DNA of 64,000 nucleotides from Actinomadura sp. DC4 (GTDB lineage Bacteria; Actinomycetota; Actinomycetes; Streptosporangiales; Streptosporangiaceae), in contig NZ_JAUEQY010000003.1 in NCBI RefSeq assembly GCF_030406325.1, forward strand, positions 1 through 64,000. The letters are read 5' to 3'. The number at the start of each line of letters is the position of its first letter. Position 1 is the first letter of the stretch. Under the pieces are notes generated by a model. It saw only the letters and a program-made list of their open reading frames with translations. It was not told where the DNA came from and searched no databases. Both the position numbers and the translations under genes were made by a program. This document shows positions 33,310-40,749 of this stretch, in pieces.

Positions 33310-33648
33310 GTGATCTGGGCGATCGACGCCGCCTTCAAGTGGCTGCCGGGGTTCATCCACGGCCAGAAGCTCGACAAGGAGCTCGGCGGCGGCAGCGACA
33401 TCCACACGCCCGTCATCCACCAGTGGCTTCGGATGTGGCACGGCATCGGCACGGCCGGCCCCGGCGCCTTCGCCGTGGGCACCGCGATCGTCGAGACGCT
33501 CATCGCGGCCGGCCTGCTGCTCGGCGTCATCGCGGCGCTCGCGCTGTACTGCGCCGCGGCCGGATCGACCTGGAGCCTGGACCGTACGCTGTGCGGCCGG
33601 CTGGGCCGGTACGCCTGGCTGACCAGCCCCGCGCCGCACGCCGGCTGA
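33310..33648 (+). CDS. DoxX-like membrane protein, apparently internally deleted
   Basis: 112 residues from GTG 33310 (MIWAIDAAFKWLPGFIHGQKLDKELG). It begins with the amphipathic N-terminal stretch and HTPVIHQWLRMWHGIGTA I associate with DoxX-type proteins, then one helix (TAIVETLIAAGLLLG). That runs directly into ALALYCAAAGSTWSLDRTL, which normally belongs to the last helix. The usual length is about 160-170 residues, so roughly 50 residues carrying two middle helices seem to be missing in frame. This rests on remembered family layout, not on alignment. The product is probably non-functional or altered. Confidence 0.55.
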   Translation: MIWAIDAAFKWLPGFIHGQKLDKELGGGSDIHTPVIHQWLRMWHGIGTAGPGAFAVGTAIVETLIAAGLLLGVIAALALYCAAAGSTWSLDRTLCGRLGRYAWLTSPAPHAG

Positions 33649-33653
33649 AGCGA

Positions 33654-33690
33654 CGGCGGCGATGCCCTCCGTCTCCGGGCATCGCCGCCG
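33654..33690. terminator. 14-bp perfect hairpin between convergent genes
   Basis: CGGCGGCGATGCCC (33654-33667) and GGGCATCGCCGCCG (33677-33690) around a 9-base loop, between the DoxX-like stop and the minus-strand stop at 33694. Strong bidirectional terminator candidate. Confidence 0.8.
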
Positions 33691-33693
33691 GGC

Positions 33694-34512
33694 TCACATC
33701 GTGAAGGCCAGGTTGTCCAGGACCTGCCGGGCCAGCGCGGTGTCACCGTCCAGCCCGACGCCGGCCAGATCGCCCTTACGGCCCCCGGTCAGCCGCATGA
33801 ACAGCGACGACGTCATGCGCAGCGTCGCGGTCGGCGGCTCCGGCGCCTCGTCCACCACCTTCGCGCGGCCGTCCACGGCGACGGTCAGCCGGCGCTCCAG
33901 CGGCCCGGTGAGCTCGAAGCGGACGACCACGCCGTCGGGCGCGCCGGCGAGCTTGCCGACGATGTACCCCAGGGCGCGGGTCACCTCGCCGAGCGCGCCC
34001 TCGGCGGCGGTCCCGACCTCGTTGCCGGGAACGGCGAGGGCGACGCGGACGTCCTGTTCGTGCATCCAGCAGTCATAGAGCCGGATCCGCATGAACCGCG
34101 CGTACGTGGCCTGCCCCGCGGGCGTCCAGCTCGGGGCGTCGAAGTCGGACTGGGGAAGCTCTTCGAGCTGCTCGGTGCGGCGCGCGATGACCTCGCGGAA
34201 CCGCCGCAGCACCTCCGCGGGCGGCTCCTCGCGCAGGGCCTGGACCCACTGCTCGTTGAAGGCGCCGATGTCGTTGCGCACGTGCGGCAGCGTCTTGACG
34301 TCGACGCCGGTCTCCGGCGCGGCGTCGCCGGCGAGCATGGACTCGGTGCCGATGAGATGCGCGACGACGTCGGTGACCCGCCAGCCGGGCAGGCAGGTCG
34401 GGCGGACCCACTGCTCGTCCGGGAGCCCGTCGAGGAGCTGGTCGAGGCTGGCCCACTCGCCGGTGAGCGCGGCGACCACCGGCCCCTTGGCGACGCTTTC
34501 GTTCTGGCTCAT
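33694..34512 (-). CDS. Mycothiol-dependent maleylpyruvate-isomerase-family protein (TIGR03083)
   Basis: 272 residues from ATG 34512. The DinB-like four-helix bundle is seen in GEWASLDQLLDGLPDEQWVRPTCLPGWRVTDVVAHLIGTESML (metal-binding His in VVAHL). Further motifs are RIRLYDCWMHEQDVRVAL with its His and an SCP2/MDMPI C-terminal domain (VVVRFELTGPLERRLTVAVDGRAKVV). It is probably a thiol-dependent isomerase or transferase using mycothiol; the substrate is unknown. The ATG overlaps the stop of the TetR-remnant ORF (ATGA), so the two were once a regulator-enzyme operon. Confidence 0.78.
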   Translation of the reverse strand: MSQNESVAKGPVVAALTGEWASLDQLLDGLPDEQWVRPTCLPGWRVTDVVAHLIGTESMLAGDAAPETGVDVKTLPHVRNDIGAFNEQWVQALREEPPAEVLRRFREVIARRTEQLEELPQSDFDAPSWTPAGQATYARFMRIRLYDCWMHEQDVRVALAVPGNEVGTAAEGALGEVTRALGYIVGKLAGAPDGVVVRFELTGPLERRLTVAVDGRAKVVDEAPEPPTATLRMTSSLFMRLTGGRKGDLAGVGLDGDTALARQVLDNLAFTM

Positions 34513-34637
34513 GAGGTGCCGCCCTTCGGAAAGTCGATCACTTCGCCGCGGTGGGCCGCGTCGAGGCCGTGCTCATCCAGCAAGAGCCGCGCGGCGGGTC
34601 GCAACAGCCGCTCCCGCGCATCACCCGAACGCCCCAC
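34509..34637 (-). pseudogene. TetR-family regulator with most of the protein deleted
   Basis: A 42-codon frame from GTG 34637. It begins GRSGDARERLLRPAARLLLDEHG, the classic first helix of a TetR DNA-binding domain. It then continues at once with LDAAHRGEVIDFPKGGTS, which looks like a C-terminal tail, and ends in ATGA overlap with the isomerase gene. The HTH recognition helices and ligand domain are absent, suggesting a large in-frame deletion. An intact TetR-like palindrome remains 18 bp upstream. Confidence 0.5.
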
Positions 34638-34655
34638 CCGCCGAACATCCCGGAT

Positions 34656-34675
34656 GGTTGACCGGTCTGTCAACC
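34656..34675 (-). promoter_or_regulatory. TetR-type operator overlapping a -35 box
   Basis: GGTTGAC-CGGTCT-GTCAACC has perfect 7-bp arms. Read on the minus strand it contains TTGACA, followed after 17 bases by GGATGT, so the operator covers the -35 of the remnant/isomerase operon. Confidence 0.6.
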
Positions 34676-34683
34676 GAGGGCAG

Positions 34684-34712
34684 GGCCGGGGTGCGGGCGC
34701 CGCACCCCGGCC
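34684..34712 (-). terminator. 13-bp hairpin after the beta-helix glycosidase gene
   Basis: GGCCGGGGTGCGG (34684-34696), GCG, CCGCACCCCGGCC (34700-34712): a perfect stem seven bases past the stop (34719) of the minus-strand gene. Confidence 0.8.
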
Positions 34713-34718
34713 GATCGG

Positions 34719-36749
34719 TCACCAGGTGGACGGTGCCGGGGGCGCGACGACCGGCGGGCGGTCGTCGCAGGTGATGGTGTTCGGCAGTTCCCACGGGGCG
34801 AGCCAGGGGCCCGTCGTGCCGCCGCCGTCGTTGCCGCCCAGGTCCATCACCGTGAACTCCGAGCCGGTCGGCGGGAAGTTGAACGACCCGCAGTTGTCGA
34901 CGCCGACCGCGCCGACGTTGCGGGCGTCGACGTTCTCGAAGGAGGCCGATCCCTTGACGCGGGCGCTGAGCACCGAGGTGCCCGTGCCGTCGACTCGCAC
35001 GTTCTTGAAGTGCACGTTCGTGATGGAGTACAGGTCCTTCACCGGGAAGTCGCTGACCAGCATGATCGCGTTGTAGGTGTTGTCGAGGAAGTGGTCGCCG
35101 GTCACCTGGACGTCGGCGTCGATGTTCTTCTCCAGCGCGTAGAACCAGATGGCGCCCAGGCCGATGTTCCAGTTCAGCTCGTACGTGCCGGAGCGGACCG
35201 TGGTGTTGTCCGCGATCGACAGGCGGCCGGTGAAGGCCTCCGCGCCGAAGCGCGAGCCGACCTGCAGGGCGCTCCCCTCACGGATCGGGTCGGCGATCAG
35301 GTTGCCCGACACCGTGTTGTCGGTGCCGCCGTAGATGGCGATGCCGTTCGCGAGGACGGGCGTCTGGACCGTGTTGTGGTCGAACGTGTCACGCGCGTCC
35401 TCGGTCTTCTCCGACCACATCGCCAGGCCGTCGTCGCCGGAGTTGCGGACGAAGTCGTTCGAGACGACGGAGTCGGTGACGCCGGTGTGGAAGTTGACGC
35501 CGTCGGCGATCTGGTCGGCGATGACGTTGTTCGTGATCCGCAGATGGTCCATCGGCCCGTCGAACCACATGCCGACCTTGGTGTGGTGGACGTAGAGCCC
35601 GTCGATGGTCGAGTCGCTCATCGCGCCGCCGACGCCGTTGACCTGATCGGTGTCGATCCGCTCGCGTACGTCGCCCTCGATGGCGAAGCCGGACAGGCGC
35701 ACGTCGTGGCTGCCGCCGGCCGACGCGTCCTTGCCGTAGAAGCCGACACCGGTGTGCACCGAGCCGTCCGGCGCCGGGGTTCCGAGCGTGACCTGGTGGC
35801 CCTTGATGATCGTGTACCAGTCGCCGGCGCCCTCGATCGTGACGTCGTCCACGATGATGTGGCGGTTCACCTGGTAGGTGCCCGGCGGGACGTAGACCTT
35901 GAGCCGCCTGCTCTTGGCGAAGGCGATCGCCCGGTCGAACGCGCCGGCGGAGTCACGCCGGCCGGACGGGTCGGCGCCGAACGCCCACACGTTCGCCGCG
36001 CGCAGGTCGACGCGCGGAGCGCCGACGCGCTGTGAGTCGAGCAGGTCGATGGCGGTCCAGGCGGCCCGGCTCCCGGCGGGTACGGTCAGCCGGACCTTGT
36101 CCCCCGCGCGGTAGGTGTGGCCGAGCAGGAGGCGCTGCTCGTCGTAGAAGTGGTTCGGGCGGAACGGCTTGGTGATCGTCGGAGCGGGGGTCGTCGCGTT
36201 CGGCACGCAGGCGCACTCGGTGATCCACCAGTCCGGGTGGAGCAGGTCGGCGTTCGGGTCGTTGGTGAACGGATACTGGTTGTACAGCCAGGCGTACTGC
36301 GACGTGAGCGTCATGGCCTTGCGGTTCTTGCCGTTCACCGTCACGTCGAGCGGCGCGGTGATGCCGCCACCGCCGGGGGCGTCGGGGATGCTGTAGCGCA
36401 CGGTGATCGCGTTGGCCGCGCTCGGCAGCGTGAACTCCACGTGCTGACCGGGCGTGAGCTTGACCGCGCTGCGGCCCGAGGCCTCCGCGGGCAGCGTGTA
36501 CGCCGTGCGGTCCGGGCCGATGACGGTGCCGTTCGTCGAGGCGCTCTCCGCCTCCTGCTCGGCGAAGCCGACGGCGGCGCCCCGTCCCGCGACGAGCGAC
36601 GGAGCGAGCGCGGCGCGCGTGACGGCGGGGGCCTCGGCGGCGTCCGCGGCGCGGACCACGCCGCCGAAGCCGAGGCCGAGGGCGGCCGTGGTCACCACGG
36701 CCACGGTCCTCCAGGGCGGTCTGACGGCTGCTGGGCTGCTCCGTGCCAT
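34719..36749 (-). CDS. Secreted parallel beta-helix glycosidase, GH87/mycodextranase-like
   Basis: 676 residues. Signal peptide about 1-38 (VAVVTTAALGLGFGGVVRAADA). A CBM-like N-terminal module (~45-245) has ESASTNGTVIGPDRTAYTLPAEASGRSAVKL, WLYNQYPFTNDPNADLLHPDWW and a Cys pair CACVP. A right-handed beta-helix (~255-600) opens with ANVWAFGADPSGRRDSAGAFDRAIAFAKSRRLKVYVPPGTYQV. The coils carry repeated GxxIxxN steps (LRITNNVIADQIADGVNFHTG, NSGDDGLAMWS). DGL/DD residues in the helix could be catalytic acids. The layout matches alpha-1,3-glucanase/mycodextranase proteins; pectate-lyase-like relatives are the alternative. Confidence 0.72.
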   Translation of the reverse strand: MARSSPAAVRPPWRTVAVVTTAALGLGFGGVVRAADAAEAPAVTRAALAPSLVAGRGAAVGFAEQEAESASTNGTVIGPDRTAYTLPAEASGRSAVKLTPGQHVEFTLPSAANAITVRYSIPDAPGGGGITAPLDVTVNGKNRKAMTLTSQYAWLYNQYPFTNDPNADLLHPDWWITECACVPNATTPAPTITKPFRPNHFYDEQRLLLGHTYRAGDKVRLTVPAGSRAAWTAIDLLDSQRVGAPRVDLRAANVWAFGADPSGRRDSAGAFDRAIAFAKSRRLKVYVPPGTYQVNRHIIVDDVTIEGAGDWYTIIKGHQVTLGTPAPDGSVHTGVGFYGKDASAGGSHDVRLSGFAIEGDVRERIDTDQVNGVGGAMSDSTIDGLYVHHTKVGMWFDGPMDHLRITNNVIADQIADGVNFHTGVTDSVVSNDFVRNSGDDGLAMWSEKTEDARDTFDHNTVQTPVLANGIAIYGGTDNTVSGNLIADPIREGSALQVGSRFGAEAFTGRLSIADNTTVRSGTYELNWNIGLGAIWFYALEKNIDADVQVTGDHFLDNTYNAIMLVSDFPVKDLYSITNVHFKNVRVDGTGTSVLSARVKGSASFENVDARNVGAVGVDNCGSFNFPPTGSEFTVMDLGGNDGGGTTGPWLAPWELPNTITCDDRPPVVAPPAPSTW

Positions 36750-37067
36750 CGAATGCTCGATTCTCTCGGGAGGTGAGGCGAGATTAAGACGCTCACCGCC
36801 CGCCCGGCAAGATTCCTGGCCGACTTTTTCGCGAAGTTGCCGCCAAAATTCGTGTGATTAGCCGTTTCTTGCGTTCATCCTCACGAGACTTGCATCCGGG
36901 GACACCGCGCCGCTGTCGTACGGCGTCACCGGCGGCATTGGTCCGGCGGGGACGTCAGGACTACCAGATCTGAGGATGCGCCGGACGCCGAGGGCGGGAA
37001 GCGTCGATTGAGTAGCGGCGTCGGCGCGCCCGCCGAGCCGTACGGGCCTGCTCTGGAGGTGGCCGGT
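36750..37067. other. Regulatory region between the glycosidase and dnaK
   Basis: 318 bases, first half AT-richer (GACTTTTTCGCGAAGTTGCC, AAAATTCGTGTGATTAG). I looked for heat-shock operators: no CIRCE, and only a half-site TTGAGT (37008-37013) of the HspR palindrome with no partner seven bases on. The dnaK ribosome site GGAGG is at 37055-37059. No small ORF stands out. Confidence 0.5.
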
Positions 37068-38948
37068 ATGCCGAAGGCGGTCGGTATTGATCTCGGTACG
37101 ACGAATTCGGTGATCGCGGCGGTGGTGGACGGTGATCCGCAGGTGGTGCCGAACGCCGAGGGGGCGCGGACGACGCCGTCGGTGGTGGCCTTCACCCCGG
37201 AGGGTGAGCGGCTGGTGGGCCAGCTCGCCCGGCGGCAGGCCATCTTGAACCCGAAGGGGACGATCTACTCGGCGAAGCGGTTCGTGGGCCGGCGGTTCGA
37301 CGAGGTGTCGAGCGAGATGACCGCGGTGACCTACACCGTGGTGCCGGGTCCGGACGGCGCGGTGCGCTTCGAGGTGAACGGCAAGCAGTACGCGCCCGAG
37401 GAGATCTCCGCTCTCGTGCTGCGCAAGCTCGCCGACGACGCGGGCCGGTTCCTCGGCGAGCGCGTCACCGAGGCCGTGATCACGGTGCCGGCCTACTTCA
37501 ACGACGCGCAGCGGCACGCCACCCGCGACGCCGGCCGGATCGCCGGCCTGGACGTGCTGCGGATCATCAACGAGCCCACGGCCGCCGCGCTCGCGTACGG
37601 GCTGGACAAGAAGGGCAACGAGACCGTCCTGGTGTTCGACCTGGGCGGCGGCACCTTCGACGTGTCCATCCTCGACGTCGGCGACGGCGTGGTGGAGGTA
37701 CGGGCGACGTCGGGCGACGGGCACCTGGGGGGCGACGACTTCGACCGGCGGATCGTCGACCATCTGGCGGAGGAGTTCCAGCGCGAGAACGGGATCGACC
37801 TGCGGAACGACGCCCAGGCACTGCAACGGCTGTTCGAGGCGGCGGAGAAGGCCAAGGTCGAGCTGTCCTCGGTGACCCAGACCACGATCAACCTGCCGTT
37901 CATCACCGCCGACGCCTCCGGGCCCAAGCATCTGAACACGACGTTGATGCGCTCCACGTTCGAGCAGCTGATCGCCGATCTGCTGGAACGGTGCGAGGGC
38001 CCGCTCCGGCAGGCGATGGCGGACGCGAAGATCACCGCCGACGACATCGACGAGGTCATCCTCGTCGGCGGGTCCACTCGTGTCCCCGCGGTGCAGAACC
38101 TGGTCCGGCGCCTGACCGGCGGCAAGGACCCGAACATGACCGTCAACCCCGACGAGGTCGTCGCGATCGGCGCGGCGATCCAGGCCGGGGTGCTCAAGGG
38201 CGAGGTCGAGGACGTCGTCCTGCTCGACGTCACCCCCCTCTCCCTCGGGCTGGAGACGCTCGGCGGGGTGATGACCAAGACCATCGAACGCAACACCACG
38301 ATCCCGGCACGCCGCAGCGAGACCTTCTCCACGGCGGAGGACCGGCAGACGGCGGTGGACGTGGTGGTGCTGCAGGGCGAACGGGAGCGGGCGGCGGACA
38401 ACCGGGTGCTGGGGCGGTTCCGGCTGGAGAACATCCGGCCCGCGCCGCGGGGTGAGCCGCAGGTCGAGGTGACCTTCGACGTGGACGCGAACGGGATCTT
38501 GAACGTGTCGGCGCGCGACCGCGACACCGGGGCCGAGCAGCGGATCGCCATCAGCGAGTCCACCAACCTGGACTCGTCCGAGATCGAGCGGATGGTACGA
38601 GACGCCGAGGCGCACCGGGGCGAGGACACGCGCGTACGGGAGGTCATCGACGCCCGCAACGAGCTGGACTCGGTCGCCTACCAGGTCGAACGCCGCCTGA
38701 ACGAGCTCGGTGACGCGGTCCCGGAACACGAGCGGGCCCGCGGGCAGATGCTCGTCGGCGACGCCCGCCAGGCGATCAAGGAGGAGGCCCCGATCGACCG
38801 GATCCGCTCGCTGACCGCCGAGCTCCAGCAGGTCCACGCCGGGCTGGGCGCCATCGCCGCGTCGGGACCGGCATCGGGGCCGGCGCCGGGCGCCGGGGCG
38901 GGGCCGGGCGACGACGTGATCGACGCGGAGTTCACCACCGATGAGTGA
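37068..38948 (+). CDS. dnaK: Molecular chaperone DnaK (Hsp70)
   Basis: 626 residues from ATG 37068. ATPase motifs: [13 protein letters not shown] (phosphate 1), [13 protein letters not shown]-type [47 protein letters not shown] (phosphate 2), [14 protein letters not shown] (adenosine). The substrate domain starts near [14 protein letters not shown] and has [25 protein letters not shown] helical lid and a Gly/Pro-rich tail end in [12 protein letters not shown]. First gene of the chaperone operon; its end overlaps grpE by eight bases. It binds unfolded protein with GrpE, DnaJ and ClpB. Confidence 0.95.
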   Translation: MPKAVGIDLGTTNSVIAAVVDGDPQVVPNAEGARTTPSVVAFTPEGERLVGQLARRQAILNPKGTIYSAKRFVGRRFDEVSSEMTAVTYTVVPGPDGAVRFEVNGKQYAPEEISALVLRKLADDAGRFLGERVTEAVITVPAYFNDAQRHATRDAGRIAGLDVLRIINEPTAAALAYGLDKKGNETVLVFDLGGGTFDVSILDVGDGVVEVRATSGDGHLGGDDFDRRIVDHLAEEFQRENGIDLRNDAQALQRLFEAAEKAKVELSSVTQTTINLPFITADASGPKHLNTTLMRSTFEQLIADLLERCEGPLRQAMADAKITADDIDEVILVGGSTRVPAVQNLVRRLTGGKDPNMTVNPDEVVAIGAAIQAGVLKGEVEDVVLLDVTPLSLGLETLGGVMTKTIERNTTIPARRSETFSTAEDRQTAVDVVVLQGERERAADNRVLGRFRLENIRPAPRGEPQVEVTFDVDANGILNVSARDRDTGAEQRIAISESTNLDSSEIERMVRDAEAHRGEDTRVREVIDARNELDSVAYQVERRLNELGDAVPEHERARGQMLVGDARQAIKEEAPIDRIRSLTAELQQVHAGLGAIAASGPASGPAPGAGAGPGDDVIDAEFTTDE

Positions 38949-39543
38949 CCGGGGCGACGAGGGCCGCGGATGGCGTGAGGGACGGCCGTCCGGGGACGGA
39001 GCCCGGGCCGAGAGCGGGGAACCGCGCAACTGGCCGCCCGATCCGGCCGAGGAGGCTGCCGCCCGGCGACCGTCCGGCGAACCGGACGAGGACTCCGCGG
39101 CGAAGATCGCCGAGTTGGAGGACAAGTGGCGCCGGGCACTGGCCGACCTGGACAACTACCGCAAACGTACGGCCCGGATGCTCGACGGCGAGCGGGCCGA
39201 GGAGCGCGCCCGTACGTCCGCCGCGTGGCTGCCGGTCCTGGACGACCTCGAACGGGCCCTGGAGCACGCCGACGCCGATCCGGCGACGGTGATCGAGGGC
39301 GTACGGTCGGTGCTGGGCCAGGCGCGCGAGGTGATCGCCCGCCTGGGCTACCGGCGGCGCGACGACGAGGGCGTCCCGTTCGACCCGGCGCTGCACGAGG
39401 CCGTCTCCACGGTCGCGGACCCGGAGGCGGCCGACGGCACCGTCGTGCACGTCCTGCGGCCCGGCTACGGAGGCGAGCGAGGGCAGCTCCGGCCCGCGCA
39501 GGTGGTGGTGGCCAAGGGACACGGCGATGGCCGGACCTCGTGA
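38941..39543 (+). CDS. grpE: Nucleotide-exchange factor GrpE
   Basis: 200 residues. Disordered charged N-terminus (~1-50), then the long coiled coil ([28 protein letters not shown], ~53-95), a four-helix part ([18 protein letters not shown]) and a beta-wing ending ([33 protein letters not shown]). It exchanges ADP for ATP on DnaK. Overlaps dnaK by eight and dnaJ by 17 bases. Confidence 0.93.
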   Translation: MSDRGDEGRGWREGRPSGDGARAESGEPRNWPPDPAEEAAARRPSGEPDEDSAAKIAELEDKWRRALADLDNYRKRTARMLDGERAEERARTSAAWLPVLDDLERALEHADADPATVIEGVRSVLGQAREVIARLGYRRRDDEGVPFDPALHEAVSTVADPEAADGTVVHVLRPGYGGERGQLRPAQVVVAKGHGDGRTS

Positions 39544-40444
39544 CTTCTACGCCATCCTCGGGGTGCCGAGGACGGCGAGCCGGAACGACGTCCAGCGGGC
39601 CTACCGCAAGCTCGCCCGTACGCTGCACCCGGACGTGAACAGGTCCCCCGACGCCGAGGAGCGTTTCAAGGACGTCTCCGAGGCCTACTCGGTCCTGTCC
39701 GATCCCGACCAGCGCGAACGCTATGACGCCTTCGGCGCCGACTTCCGCCGCGTGCCCGAAGACGTCGACGCCGGGGCCTGGGCCGACGCGGGCCGCCCGC
39801 GAGCCCGGGCCGGCACCGGCACCGGCTTCGAGGACGTCTTCGGCGACGTCTTCGGCGGAGGCGCCCAGGCCGGGCGCGGCTGGGGCGGCGCCGGCTGGGG
39901 TCCCATGCCGGGCGCCGACCAGGAGGCCCCGATCGACCTGTCTGTCGGGGAGGCCTACCGCGGCACCCGGCGGAGCCTCACGGTCTCGGGCCCGGAGGGC
40001 ACGCGGACCGTCGAGGTGACGATCCCGCCCGGCGTCACCGACGGGCAGCGGATCCGGCTGGCCGGACAGGGCGGGCGCGGGGTGGGCGGCGGCGCGGCCG
40101 GCGACCTGTACCTCGTCGTCGCGATCCGGCCGGACCCGCGGTACCGGGTCGAGGGCCGCGACGTCCACGTACGGCTGCCGCTGGCTCCGTGGGAGGCGGC
40201 GCTCGGCACGACGGTGGCGCTGGAGACCCCGGGCGGAGAGGCCAAGGTCAGGGTCCCGGCGGGCTCGTCCACGGGGCGGCGGCTGCGGCTGCGCGGACGT
40301 GGCCTGCCGAACCCCCGCGGCCCGGCGGGCGACCTGTTCGCCGAGGTCCAGATCGTGGTCCCGCCCACGCTCGGCGAGGACGACCGCCGCCTGTTCGAGC
40401 AGCTCGCGGCGGCGTCGGACTTCGATCCCCGGAGGGGGCGATGA
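39527..40444 (+). CDS. DnaJ/CbpA-type co-chaperone lacking the zinc finger
   Basis: 305 residues. J-domain (1-70) with HPD at 34-36, then a Gly-rich stretch (~85-125: GTGTGFEDVFGDVFGGGAQAG). Two C-terminal beta domains follow (DLSVGEAYRGTRRSLTV; VTDGQRIRLAGQGGRG; LPLAPWEAALGTTVALETPGGEAKVRVPAGSSTGRRLRLRGRGLP). There are no CxxCxGxG repeats, so it is the CbpA/class B type. It stimulates DnaK ATPase and delivers substrates. Overlaps the next gene as ATGA. Confidence 0.92.
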   Translation: MAGPRDFYAILGVPRTASRNDVQRAYRKLARTLHPDVNRSPDAEERFKDVSEAYSVLSDPDQRERYDAFGADFRRVPEDVDAGAWADAGRPRARAGTGTGFEDVFGDVFGGGAQAGRGWGGAGWGPMPGADQEAPIDLSVGEAYRGTRRSLTVSGPEGTRTVEVTIPPGVTDGQRIRLAGQGGRGVGGGAAGDLYLVVAIRPDPRYRVEGRDVHVRLPLAPWEAALGTTVALETPGGEAKVRVPAGSSTGRRLRLRGRGLPNPRGPAGDLFAEVQIVVPPTLGEDDRRLFEQLAAASDFDPRRGR

Positions 40445-40749
40445 CCGTGACCATGACGTTGATGAGGGCGCTGCGCCTGGACCTGGACTCGTTCGCCCGC
40501 GCGTGCGGGACCGACCCGGAGTTCATCCGCCGCCTGGTGGCGCTCGGGCTGCTCGACGCCGACCGGGACGTCTCCGGCGAACTGTGGTTCCTGCCGGCCC
40601 AGATCGCCGTGGTGGGGCGCATCCGGCGGCTGCGCGCGGCGTTCCCGCTGAACTACGCCTCGCTCGGTCTCGTCTGTGACCTGCTGGACCGCATCGCCGT
40701 ACTGGAATCGGCCCTGAGACACCGGACGGGAGATCGACCATGGACATGA
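40441..40749 (+). CDS. CbpM-like chaperone modulator (MerR_2 fold)
   Basis: 102 residues from ATG 40441, which overlaps the dnaJ stop. The core LDSFARACGTDPEFIRRLVALGLLDAD and WFLPAQIAVVGRIRRLRAAFPLNYASLGLVCDLLDRIAVLE fit the CbpM family, which binds the J-domain of CbpA and restrains it. The basic wing of HspR is missing, so it is more likely a co-chaperone modulator than a DNA-binding repressor. In typical actinobacterial dnaK operons hspR occupies this slot. Its stop lies inside clpB by ten bases. Confidence 0.75.
   Translation: MTVTMTLMRALRLDLDSFARACGTDPEFIRRLVALGLLDADRDVSGELWFLPAQIAVVGRIRRLRAAFPLNYASLGLVCDLLDRIAVLESALRHRTGDRPWT

Noticed and set aside
37006-37020. Half of an HspR/HAIR operator (TTGAGT) before dnaK
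   Set aside because: The expected ACTCAA partner seven bases downstream is absent, so only a half-site exists.
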